NCBI GenBank assembly: GCA_943704495.1
Contig: CALSCR010003371.1
Coordinates: 1-26,321, forward strand
Source: Pigoraptor chileana
Lineage: Eukaryota > Opisthokonta > Filasterea
DNA: 26,321 nt
Direction: 5' to 3'
A model generated the notes under the pieces. That model made no database searches and was not told the origin of the DNA. It was given only the letters and a program-made list of their open reading frames with translations. This document shows, piece after piece, positions 11,061 through 20,841 of this stretch. Each line of letters starts with the position of its first letter. Positions within the stretch are counted from its first letter, which is position 1. The translations under genes and the position numbers were made by a program.

Positions 11061-11172
11061 GTTACCCAAACCCCAACCCTGACCCTACACCTACACTGTA
11101 CAGTTACCATAACCCTACCCTTACCTAACCCTACTTTGTACCGCAACCCTCCGTTACCCTAACCCTACACTG
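11061..11172. repeat. Interstitial telomere-like repeats (CCCTAA/TTAGGG type)
   Basis: About 110 bp of interrupted CCCTAA-like units: ACCCAAACCCCAACCCTGACCC, then CATAACCCTACCCTTACCTAACCC, then GTTACCCTAACCCTACAC. Four exact AACCCTA words are visible, near 11110, 11127, 11160 and just beyond. The array is degenerate and flanked on both sides by genes, so it is not a chromosome end. It sits in the head-to-head gap between the SIR2-type and RP2 genes. Confidence 0.8.
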
Positions 11173-11349
11173 CCCATTCTGAAGACTGTGGCAATCCATT
11201 TTCAAATTTTTGCCGTAAGTGTCTGCCGCATGTGTCTCCATTCCATTACAAGGAAGCAACGGTGCAGTTAATACAAACGTAGTGGGGTGTGCATCTCGTA
11301 TATTAATGCAGGCTTGTCGTCGGGGGGAAAAACGGCATCGACCTCAGTA

Positions 11350-14300
11350 ATGGGTTGCCTCTCCTCAAAGGCCGCAACGGCCGAGGGCGGGAGCACAACG
11401 GGCGGCACCGATGCACCAAAGTACAGCTGGTACGTGCGTGCGTGCGTGCGTGCAGCATATGAGGCTGCGGTTGATTATTTCCGCGGCGGGTGTAGCTTTC
11501 GCTGCTTATGTCATCCTCGGCACACAGAGAGCGGCATTCTTCTCATCTATAGCTGGGCATGATATGATGATATGATGATATGTTGATATGATGATATGAT
11601 GATATGATATGCCGCAGGGATAAGGAAGACAAGCCAGATCCCAAAGACTTCATGCTCAGCAACATTACCGGACAGACGCTGCATCGCTCCCCTGGGAAGA
11701 TCAAGGGCTTCAATTTTGTGATTGAAAATCTCACGGTATGCCGCTGCTCTCTTTCTTGCCCCGTCTCCCGCGGTTTTAATTGCATTATACGCATGTCTGA
11801 CTGACGAATTGCGCCTGTATTGCCTTTTGGTTGCAGGACTGCACAGTATACCTCTGCGATTATGCTGACTCGATAACCATTGACGACTGTAAAAACTGCC
11901 GGTTCTTTATTGGGCCTGTGAAGGGCAGGTTTGTGCTTGCGTTTGCATGGTGTGTTTTTATTGGTATGTGCCGGGAATCGTAATTGCGTTTGTGCGTGTG
12001 CGGCGTAATGATTGTCCACTGGCTCTCATTGACAACCCATGAAACCCCCTCCCCCTGTCCGACCTCCTTAGCGTGTTCTTTCGTGATTGCACCGACTGCA
12101 AAGTGATGGTTGCATGCCAGCAATTCAGGTGTGTATCTGTAGGTGCATTACAAGTGCATGCAACTGCATGCGTGCATGTGAGTGGCACTGGTATAGCCGT
12201 GCGAGGCCTCACGCATGCACGCTTTCCTTCACGTGTATTCTCTTTAGATGGGGACTTTGCCAGTTGATTCGATTGTGCGGCGAGCCCACGCTGCCTTTTC
12301 AACGAATGTGGTCCATCAGCTTTGACATATGAATGATGCGTGTTATTGGCCACGGAGCTGTATGCATGCCCCTGTCCGCCGCTCTGTCCTCCCGCATCTC
12401 GCCTCTCGCCTTGGCGGCTCTGACTGGATCACATATCCGCTTCTTGGTGGAGATGGCAGAGCACCATTGTGGCTTCTGTCTGACTGACTTTCATCTTGAT
12501 TTCTTGGCAGAGCGCCATAGTTACTGACCTGAATTCCAACACTCCCGCCCCGGACATTCGTACGCCATCTGCGCGCCATCCATGCGAGCAGGAGTCGCGA
12601 CTGCCGGCGGTTTGATGTGGGCATTCTCTGCCGCACACAGCCCATAATCGAGACGTCATCCGAAATGAACTTTGCGTGCCTTCAAGCGCATTACGACGGA
12701 CTGAAGGGTGGGTGCGTGGGTTGCACTGATTGCACTGATGGGGCACATAGTTCCCTGGAACGCCTCAGTGCGGCCATCGCAGTTGGAAACAAGCACCGGC
12801 CTTGACTGACCGTGGCTGAACTTGCATTTACGTGGCCGCGCAGAGCAATTTGTTGCGGCCGGACTGTCGATCTACCACAACGAATGGGGGACAATCCACG
12901 ACTTTTCGCCGTCATCGGGCGACAGCAACTGGCATATAATGCCCGAGGTACATGTGCATTCTGTGGTTGCATGCAGATTATCCGTATCGTGGATTTGCCT
13001 CATCTGTTACTCCTTTGTGCCTGTTACTCCTTTGTGCCTGTTGCTCCTGTGCACCTCACGTCAACATTGGAGTATGCGCACCTCCATGTGCTCACGTCGT
13101 CCTTCTCTTTGCGCTCTTGCCATGCTCGCCTGCGGATAGCCGGTGTCCATGGAAGCAATGGTGCCTCCGCCACCTGCGGATGTTGGCGTTGCTGGGTGGT
13201 CGACATCGTATGCGGCGAGTGACGTGCCCTTGTCCATTGGCGATCGGAAGAAGCCGTCTTCAGAGGTTGGGCAGTGGGAGTAATGCCCTGCTTATTATGT
13301 CATGGTTCTGGTGTGTGTGTGTCTGCGTGTGTGTTGTGTGTAATTTGTTGTGTGTGTTGTGTATTATGTGTGTGTGTTGTGTGTGTGTGTGTACGCACGT
13401 TGTTGATTCTTGTGTTTGGTATGTTTTGTGTCGTTATTACGTCGTGCTGTCCCTCAATGGATCCATTGTGACCTGACACCGGGCTCCATCCCCGCGCAGA
13501 TGGGGCTTATCGTCTTTTGCGGATCTGGAGCATCAAATGCAGAGGCAATCACAAGTTTTATTGCGAGGCTGCGCGTGGAGGTAAGACGGGCGCACTAAAT
13601 CGCCTGTTTTATGGGATGCGATGGCTTGTAGAAAGTAATGGGGGGTCCTTGTCTGTGATTGCAAGTCTTCGGAGGTGTATGTTTGTCGTCGTGTTGTGTA
13701 CGTGGCTGTATATATATATATATATGTGTGTGTGTGTTTGATTGCTTGAGAGTGAGTGCGGTGCGTCAGGATGAGTGAGTGCATATGTGTATATGCATCC
13801 GTATTGTGTTGGGCACGTTTGTGCGCACCTCTGGAGGATGGGATGTCTGAAGTGACCGAGTCAACTGCGCTCTCCATTCTCAACGCAGAACGACAGGATT
13901 AAAATTGTGGAAACACGCGACGTCCGGATGCCCGCCGCACCCTGTGAGCGCTTTTTCGCCAACGACGGCAACAAGGCTGCCCTTGTTCAGTCTGCAGCGA
14001 AAGGTTCGTTGATCACTGTCCGCTACGCCCATTCCCCCTCTCCCACACACATTCATACATACTCACACTTTCAAATATACACACACTTCATATGTGGGCT
14101 TCATTCAATTGTTTTTACGTACGCTGCTTCGAAGCCAAACGTGTGCAGGATTTGCTCGATGGGCTTGTGCCCGGGGTATTTTGAGTACTGAAGGTCTCTT
14201 ATGCATGTATGTGACTTGATCACCACAACAACTTTTGTGCAGGTACTGTTGTGGGGTTTGTACTTTGTGGCGAAGGCTGTGGATCCATCGCTTCAGAGTG

Positions 14301-14412
14301 GGCAGCGTCGGCAGCGTCTCTTGAATCAAAGATCCGCATCACAACAGGCGATGCCGCGCCAAAGGCGATTGAGCAGTTCTTCAGCGCCATCGCGCTTTGT
14401 GCGGCAGTGTGA
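11350..14412 (+). CDS. RP2: RP2/XRP2 homologue, Arl3 GTPase-activating protein
   Basis: Ten exons join in phase: 11350-11429, 11618-11735, 11837-11928, 12072-12128, 12592-12707, 12844-12947, 13140-13265, 13500-13580, 13889-14003 and 14243-14412, giving about 352 residues, the human RP2 length. The start MGC has Gly2 for N-myristoylation and Cys3 for palmitoylation, the usual RP2 membrane anchor. YSWDKEDKPDPKD opens the TBCC/C-CAP beta-helix domain, followed by DCTVYLCDYADSITIDDC, FFIGPVKG and VACQQFR. In the last motif Arg116 aligns with the arginine finger of human RP2 (Arg118), and the following exon has RTQPIIE with the partner Glu. The C-terminal part (LIVFCGSGASNAEA...) matches the NDK-like domain of RP2. 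In other species RP2 stimulates Arl3 GTP hydrolysis to release lipidated cargo in cilia. The first four junctions and the TBCC core are the surest parts. Confidence 0.95.
11559..11610. repeat. ATGATATG microsatellite in RP2 intron 1
   Basis: A run of ATGATATG/ATGATATGTTGAT words directly upstream of the exon 2 acceptor (GCCGCAG at 11611-11617). Confidence 0.85.
13310..13740. repeat. TG and TA/TG microsatellites in RP2 introns 7 and 8
   Basis: A (TG)n-rich tract spans about 13310-13410 in intron 7. A TATATATATATATATGTGTGTGTG tract spans about 13709-13738 in intron 8. Neither interrupts coding sequence. Confidence 0.8.
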
Positions 14413-14630
14413 TCATCGCGGCGAGAGTCCACGCGGACAGCGCCGCCGTGTGCAACCTAAAGGGAGCAGCACACATGCATAGGTATTCAATCTACTAAAT
14501 ATGCGCGTATACTTCGGGTTGTCGGTTGTATGGAACCATGGACATATGCCGCACGCACGCATGGCATGCCAGTCAGGGGACCGCCTGTAGAGCACGCAGA
14601 ACACACAAACACACGCACGCACGCCACCGG

Positions 14631-14861
14631 TTACTTCTTTTTTGCGAGTGCGAGGGCTCGCGCAAGTGTTTTTTTTGAGGCAGAGTCTTTCCCGCCGTTC
14701 TTCTTGTCGGCGCGTTTGGTCTTTGCGACACCGGCGCCCTGGGCATGCACGTGCACATCGCCGCCGTGGGCAGAGTCTGTGTCGTGCGCCGCACCATCAC
14801 CGCTGGTCTCCTTCTGCGCCGTTTTTGCGCGCTTGTGCGTCTTCGCTGAGCGCCCCATCAT
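14631..14861 (-). CDS. Small lysine-rich protein, hypothetical
   Basis: A single open frame of 76 codons starts at the second of two adjacent ATGs (the first is at 14864) and ends AKKK-stop. It is rich in Lys and Ala, begins GRSAKTHKRAKTAQK, has a His/Gly-rich centre (HGGDVHVHAQGAG), and ends with KKTLARALALAKKK. The basic patches could act as nuclear or nucleolar targeting or as nucleic-acid binding, but this is inference and no family is recognised. It fits the strand alternation of the window: it faces RP2 tail-to-tail (218 bp) and MAPEG head-to-head (about 400 bp). A chance ORF in GC-rich DNA remains possible. Confidence 0.5.
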   Translation of the reverse strand: MMGRSAKTHKRAKTAQKETSGDGAAHDTDSAHGGDVHVHAQGAGVAKTKRADKKNGGKDSASKKTLARALALAKKK

Positions 14862-14864
14862 TAA

Positions 14865-15262
14865 CTGACTTCAATTCAATTCCGGACGCACACAGAAGCA
14901 CTTGATGAGCCTCGAAATGCCAGCCCCAGACAAAATGCTGACGTGGAAGGGAAAACACCAATTTAAGCACTTGAGCGCACCATACCGCGACCTCACTTCA
15001 AATTCAGTACGTAAATGTTCCCCTGTCTGAGAGTTCTGAGGAACAATTTTATGACATGATTTCGTAAGTGACGACACTCTGACGTCACTGGGCAAACGGC
15101 TAAAAATTTGTGAAGGCTGACAGTGACAACACAATCTGAAATTGGACATAATGAGGACAATCATAGTCACTCCGCATTGACAACTTAAAGATCACGCATT
15201 CTTGTTGTTCCTTCAACTGCCATTCCCCTTTTAATACGCGCCCATTCGATACGACTTGGAGA
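14865..15262. other. Divergent intergenic region upstream of MAPEG gene
   Basis: No gene recognised. It probably holds the promoters of the small lysine-rich ORF and the MAPEG gene, but I see no clear TATA box. Confidence 0.4.
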
Positions 15263-15818
15263 ATGGTTGCGAGCGTGTCGTTCACGAGCATCCCCGTGGT
15301 CCTCATTCTGGCCTATGTGCCGCATTTTGTCAAGGCCGGCGTGTACAACTACGTGAGTGCGCGTACTCTTATATATCTGCTGTGTGTGGTCTTGTCTTCG
15401 TCCAATATTCTCGTCTTATGGAATGTTTCCGCTCTGATTTGTCAGTTGCAATCGCTGTCACAATGACCCTCAGATTTCGAGCGGTCGTTATGACAATGTG
15501 ATGCCGCGCCGGCAGTGGGATGCCTCCAACCCGCATCTTGCCAAGTCGCCCCTGGGCAAGCTTATTATGCGCGCCAGTTACGCGCACGCCAACGGACTGG
15601 AGAATTTCCCGGCATGGGCCGCGGCAGTGCTTGCGGCACACGCGCGCGGCGTCGACGAGTCGGTGGTTGCGCCGCTCGCCATTGCCCACATGGCATCGCG
15701 CGCTGTCTATGACCTGGCGTACATTTTCGGCAGCACCGTGCCCATGTCGATGCTGCGCTCTGTGGCGTGGCTTGTGAGCATGGGAACGACCCTCTATGTC
15801 ATGTATCTGGCGTGCTGA
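15263..15818 (+). CDS. MAPEG-family membrane protein
   Basis: Two exons (15263-15352 and 15474-15818) join in phase 0 at GTGAGT and CCCTCAG, giving 144 residues, the normal MAPEG size. The first hydrophobic helix is VVLILAYVPHFVKAG. A polar loop with RYDNVMPRRQW and the diagnostic RASYAHANGLENFPAWAAAV follows, matching the R-x-x-A-H-x-N-x-x-E-x-F-P signature of the family. Two further membrane helices follow (SRAVYDLAYIF..., RSVAWLVSMGTTLYVMY). Family members include microsomal glutathione transferases and leukotriene-synthesis enzymes, but this short bacterial/fungal-like group is mostly uncharacterised. The stop lies 71 bp from the aquaporin stop on the other strand, so the 3' UTRs probably overlap. 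Confidence 0.92.
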
Positions 15819-15889
15819 GCGGCCAAGCTCATCCGCAATGCCGTGTCACACACAACGGGAGAGCATTTTCCGACATTCGCACGCGCACT

Positions 15890-18090
15890 TTATAAACGAC
15901 GTGCACGTCCTGCAAGCGAGAAGACCCCTTTTTGTAGTCGCCGCCAACCAACATAGGGTAGAGCTACTTTGACGAGGGACAGGGCAGCTAATTCGTCAGA
16001 TGACTTGCCCCTTCCTTCTGCAACCTTCTTTGCATCTCTATTCGTTACAGTAGTGCCTCCGAGATATTGAAAAAAGAGGGTGATCGCTGCGTCAAGGAAT
16101 GGTGCGACGCAATATATCCACACGACGTCCGCGAGACCGCCAAGAACTCCGGGGCCTAGTGATCGGGCGGGATTCATGCTGCCTCCGCCAAAATATCTGG
16201 GACGAAAAGACCAGGTGATTTGTGACGAAACATAAGAGGGTCAATGACTTTGGTGCCGACCACGACAGCCAGCCAAATTCAGCGAGCGAATTGAAGGAGG
16301 CTGGATAATTGAATTGAAAGGGAGATCTCTTGTCATCTTACGTGTGTGGGTGTGTGGGTGTGTGGGTGTGTGGGTGTGTGGGTGTGTGTGTGTGTGTGTG
16401 TGTGCGTGTGTGTGTGCGTGCATACGTGTGTGTGCGCGTGCATGTCTGTTTGTATGAGTGGTGTGTGTGTTTGTGTGTTTTTTGGTGTGTGTGTGTGTAC
16501 GTGGTGTACCCACTCGCCCATGTACACGTCCATCGCGATGGTCGCACCAACGGCAAGTGCCGCATTTGGGCCAACAAGATTCCCACGCTCGACCACGTGA
16601 AGTACAACGAAGACAAGGAAGAAAGATAGCATCGTCTCCCAAAAGAATGCCTCGACGATCGTGAAGCCATGCTGCGGCTCATTTGCGCCCAGGTTTTGTG
16701 CCTGCGTTGGTGAGAAATATTACTCAATTGTTGCCCATGTGCCTATTGGTCTATTGTATGGTGCTACAAACATCCACACCCGCACTGGTTTGCACAGATG
16801 CAACACACACGGTGCACACGCACACGCATTCAGGCAAAACAGTCACAATGCAAACTGACACACAAAGTGCACACACACACACACAGACACACACACACGG
16901 ACACACACAGACACACTCACCCACACGGACACACATACACACACAGACACACTCAGACACACACAGACACACACACACACAATGCGCACACATGAAACAA
17001 CTTTTTTTCCGCACTGTGTCATGCCAGTGCGCACACACCGTTCCAAAAATAGCATCGAGAAGCAAAGCGCCGACAAATCCCCCTTCGTCAAGCCCGCAGA
17101 GGACGTCGGTGCAAGTGACGCGAGAGCACAGACAGTCAGTATTGTCGCATGCAAATACAAAGCCTTCGTTCGCATTGTGAGTGCCCCTGCCTTGCACTCA
17201 TGTACTTGTAGCTCAGCCGCCTTACAATCCTGACGGACGCCACGATAACTGGCACTCATTCAACTCACCACCAAACTGCACTATCCAATAGAACGGCACA
17301 TGCCTCCACGGAAACAGCCGGCGCGCAGTCAGAGCAAACGTTATCGACGGATTGAAATGAGCTCCGCTAATGTGCCCCAACGCGTAAATGAGAAAGATCA
17401 GCGTCGCTCCACTCGCCCACGCGACGCCTGCAATACCACATAGCCGAGCAGGTTTGGCTAACCATCACACACCCACACCCACACACACTCACATCCACAC
17501 ACACTCACATCCACACACCACACACCCACACACAACACACCACTCATCACTCACACAACTCAAGTCGCAAAACGAAAGTGCAACTCACCGCTAAGAGTGA
17601 ATACCTCGGGGCCATAACGACGGTGAAGAATAGAAAGGCCTGCATGCGTGAATGTGATGATCTCTGTACCCAAAAACTCAACGAGGAGGCGGCGCAGTTC
17701 ATACTTTGCAGGGTCGTAGTGTTCGTGCACAGCCGTGACGGAAAGACGATTGGTCTCCACACGTCTCGATTCAAGCTCGTGGTGCGTCAAATGCCACTTT
17801 GAACCGCCTTCGTCCAATCCGCCCTCGTTGTTGTTGTGCAATGAACCGTGGCTTTGCTTGTGATTCGTGTGTGTTGCGAACGGAGTTCGCTCATTTCCCC
17901 CATTTTGACTGCTGTCGACCCCGTCGCTGCCGGGAATTCGAGGCGGAATACTAATGCGCTGATCGGCGCTCTCTGCAGTCGCTGACTGTGATGAATCGCC
18001 CGTCGATTGTGCCGCTTTTCGCTGCCTCGTTCTTTCTCGCTGCGCCTCTTCTACATCTGAGATGCTATCGCTAGCAAGATCGGATAGCAA
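15890..18090 (-). CDS. Aquaporin / major intrinsic protein, 5' end unresolved
   Basis: Exons on the minus strand: before about 18090 to 17589, 17427-17269, 17082-17039, 16671-16514 and 16196-15890, all joining in phase. A hydrophilic N-terminal tail of at least 130 residues precedes the first helix (RRLLVEFLGTEIITF). Loop B carries HISGAHFNPSITF, so the first NPA box reads NPS. Helix 3 spans the small exon 3 (GGGFVGALLLDAIFGT) and helix 4 is WETMLSFFLVFVVL. Loop E is GGGSMNPARSLGPG with an intact NPA and the selectivity Arg after it. The protein is a six-helix channel for water or small solutes. The long tail frame has no ATG before an in-frame stop near 18210, so at least one upstream exon is missing from this model. 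Introns 1, 3 and 4 contain (CA)n repeats in the sense orientation. Confidence 0.88.
16341..16500. repeat. (TG)n microsatellite in aquaporin intron 4
   Basis: GTGTGTGGG units pass into pure (TG)n and then interrupted TG/CG. The tract lies wholly between the aquaporin exons ending at 16514 and starting at 16196. Confidence 0.95.
16854..16983. repeat. (CA)n microsatellite in aquaporin intron 3
   Basis: Alternating ACACAC and AGACACAC words, inside the intron between 17039 and 16671. Confidence 0.95.
17464..17550. repeat. CA-rich repeat in aquaporin intron 1
   Basis: CACACCCACACC, CACTCACATCC and CACACACC units, inside the intron between 17589 and 17427. Confidence 0.9.
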
Positions 18091-18702
18091 GGGAATATTT
18101 GTATTGTGTTTATAGCAAACGCCTTCCGTTGTTGATATGCTGCTGTGATGAGCACGTGCACGACTGAGAGGAACGGCAATGCTATCAGGCCGCCATTCCG
18201 ATCATTCCATTCACTCATATAATCAGCACCCGTTCGGTTGAGCCATTATCCACAAACACACATGAAAGTAGACTTGGGGCATATGCGGACAGTTGACATT
18301 GCTTGAAACATTGCTTTCTGACTCCATGAACGGCTCTCCCCGGTTGCCGCATCCTCTGAACCCGGGCGGAAAAAGTCACCAAACTTACCAGATTTGTAGA
18401 AGAAACATGTTACCATACATTGTCGTCATTGGTCTATTTTTAAATACGAAGTGGAGCAATCACTTCGAAAACCACACAAATCATTGAGTGAGTGTGGAGC
18501 GCAGGCTGCGGGACTAAGCTTAGTGGAGCCACCGACATGCAGCTTTCTTTGGAGTGATCAGCTCGTCCGAATTTAGAGCAGCAAAGTATATATATTGTAG
18601 GATACAGGCATGCTTCGCTGGGATGACTCAGAGAAGTGAATTCCACATCAAGGCTTCCAACTGACGGCGCCCTACTGGCATCGAAGAGCGAGACAGACCG
18701 CG
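18091..18702. other. Divergent intergenic region, aquaporin (-) and RhoBTB (+)
   Basis: It must contain the missing 5' exon(s) of the aquaporin and the promoter of the GTPase gene. An ATG on the minus strand at 18218 opens a frame of 56 codons, but I could not join it in phase to the aquaporin frame. Confidence 0.4.
18587..18594 (+). promoter_or_regulatory. TATA-like element upstream of the RhoBTB gene
   Basis: TATATATA lies about 109 bp before the ATG at 18703. This is a plausible TATA position if the 5' UTR is 70-80 nt. No transcript evidence is available, and short AT tracts also occur elsewhere in the window. Confidence 0.35.
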
Positions 18703-20732
18703 ATGGAGAACGTGAAGTGTGTCGTGGTTGGAGACGGATCCGTGGGAAAGTCGTGTCTTCTAATATCCTACACGACCAACGCCTTTCCAGGCGAATACGT
18801 GCCCACAGTGTTTGACAACTACAGCGCCAATGTGATGGTCGACGGCCGCCCCATCAATCTCGGCGTGTGGGACACGGCCGGCCAGGAGGATTACGACCGC
18901 CTCCGCCCGCTCTCCTACCCTCAGACGGATGTTTTCATCGTTTGCTTCTCCGTCGTGTCGCCCTCTTCTCTCGAAAATGTACGCGCAAAGTGGGCGTTGG
19001 AGCTGCGGCATCACTGCCCCCAGACGCCCATGATTGTGGTCGGCGCCAAGGCGGACCTCCGCCCACACGGAGCCAAGAGGGTGAGTACCCACGCTTGCAC
19101 TCACACAAATATTTGCAGAACATATCGTGCCACCCTTCCCGTCTGCTCCTTACCATAAATCTAACCCAACACAACAGATCGCGACTGTATCCCAAGTACA
19201 CATAAATATCGTATAATTAATGGTACCAATTTAAACTCAATCAGGGCGTCAAGTGTGTGTCCTACGCGGAAGGGCTCGCCGTCGCAAATGAGATCGGTGC
19301 GCTCGCATACCACGAAGTGTCGGCGCTGACACAGGACGGCGTCAAGGCACTATTTGACTCCGTAATACGCTGCGCAATCTCACCGAGCGGAAAGGCACTT
19401 GCCAGAAAGAGCATTTTCGGATCGTCAAAGTCCAAGAATGGCAAGCCTGTGCCGCTGCCGCCCACCCTGCCGCTGCCGGCGCACGCCCCATGGATAAACG
19501 TCGTCACAAGCACGTTCGCAGACGACATGCGCGAAATGCTCGATTCTCCACTGTTTGCAGATGTTGTGTTTGTGGCAGAGCAGCGGGCGGTGCATGCCCA
19601 TCGGGCCATACTTTGCGCCGCCAGCGACTTCATGTGTCGCGTGTTCCACGTACAGAGCCCCGGATGCGGCATTGGCGACTTCGTGGATGCGTCGGCTGGT
19701 GGCGTCCCCGGGATTACGTCGATGCATGTGAGCGACGACGGCCGCACGACCACGGTGCACATGGCAGGGGACATCACGCAGAAGGGGATGTGCCGCGTGC
19801 TCGAATTTCTCTATACGGGGTGCGCGACCATCAGCGACGCCCGCGACGGCATCCCAGAGACGGTACATGCTGCGCGCACGCTGTCGTGCAGCCACCTCGT
19901 CACCGCATGCGAAAACATCGCCCGAAACGAGCAGTACCTCAACCCAAGCATCGGTATGCAAGCTCACGTGCAATAGACCGCGGATCCGCTGCGCCACTGA
20001 AATAGCAGTCGGCAAAGACTCCACTCGCATTCTCACAATTCACGTTGCAAACCCCCTCCTTTTCTACCATCCACAGGCACGTGGCTCAACGATGAGATGG
20101 GCAGCCGCGCGCGCCAAATGTTCCTCAGTCGAGACACACTGTCGGACGTGTCGTTCTCAGTGGGCGGACAGATCATCCGCGGCCACCGCGCCTTCGTGCA
20201 TGCGCGATGCCCGGCCATGCGGTCCATGGTTGCCGGCATATTTGCGGAGGGTTCAGGCGATGGGCCCGTCCACATTGCGGGCACGACGCTAGACAACTTC
20301 CGCGCCGTCCTCGAGTTTCTGTACACCGGCCACGCAATCACGCACCTCGAGGAAGGCGATCCGGTGGGCATTCTTGTGCTTGCTGATATGCACAACCTGC
20401 CCGTTCTCCTCAGCCTCTGCGAGCTGTACATATCCAAAGCTGTCGAGCGTGCAGTGGAGCGCAGCATAGCTAAGGCTGACATCGACATAATAGGTCTGCT
20501 GAACTGTGCCCGGATGCACAACGCCGACCAGCTCGCAGCGTTCTGCAGGCACTTTGTGTGCACAAACTATCAGCCTCTCAAGAACAAGCCCGAGTTTGCA
20601 AATCTTTCGCCAGACGACGCAGAGTACGTCGACGCCAACCAGTGGCCACCCCGCGAGTATATGGACGATGTCAAAGCGTATGAAGCACTTGTTGCAGGCA
20701 GCGAGCAGAAGGATCGATGCTCAGTCATGTGA
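18703..20732 (+). CDS. RhoBTB/RacA-like GTPase with tandem BTB domains and CaaX end
   Basis: Three exons (18703-19080, 19245-19953, 20077-20732) join in phase, giving about 580 residues. The N-terminal Rho-type G domain shows GDGSVGKS (P-loop), YVPTVFDNY (switch I, with the effector Thr), [17 protein letters not shown] (switch II), GAKADLR (G4, with Ala where Rho proteins have Thr) and EVSAL (G5). The Rho insert helix is much shortened. A proline-rich linker (about 193-207) precedes BTB1 (about 225-325, interrupted by a Gly-rich loop) and BTB2 (about 380-455), each ending LEFLYTG. A helical C-terminal region follows. The last four residues, CSVM, form a CaaX box predicted to be farnesylated. 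Proteins of this architecture are known from Dictyostelium (RacA) and animals (RhoBTB), where BTB domains recruit Cullin-3 ligases. Confidence 0.95.
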
Positions 20733-20738
20733 ATAACA

Positions 20739-20744
20739 AATAAA
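20739..20744 (+). terminator. Polyadenylation signal AATAAA of the RhoBTB gene
   Basis: AATAAA begins seven bases after the TGA stop codon. The convergent coiled-coil gene stops only 98 bp further on, so a very short 3' UTR is expected. Confidence 0.55.
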
Positions 20745-20841
20745 CACGGTCACGGTGGCCAGTTGTTATGTCGCCATTTCTGACCGCCATGGAAACCGCA
20801 AGGTGCATGCCATGGTCGTAGCGTCTAATCTGCGCCCACAC

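Noticed and set aside
11061-11172. A real chromosome end
   Set aside because: The repeats are short and degenerate, and complete genes lie on both sides.
14530-14868. Plus ORF of 112 codons
   Set aside because: It is the opposite strand of the lysine-rich ORF. Its Phe-rich runs come from antisense Lys codons.
16330-16727. Several ORFs through the TG repeat on both strands
   Set aside because: The true coding part is the aquaporin exon 16671-16514. The remainder is intronic repeat.
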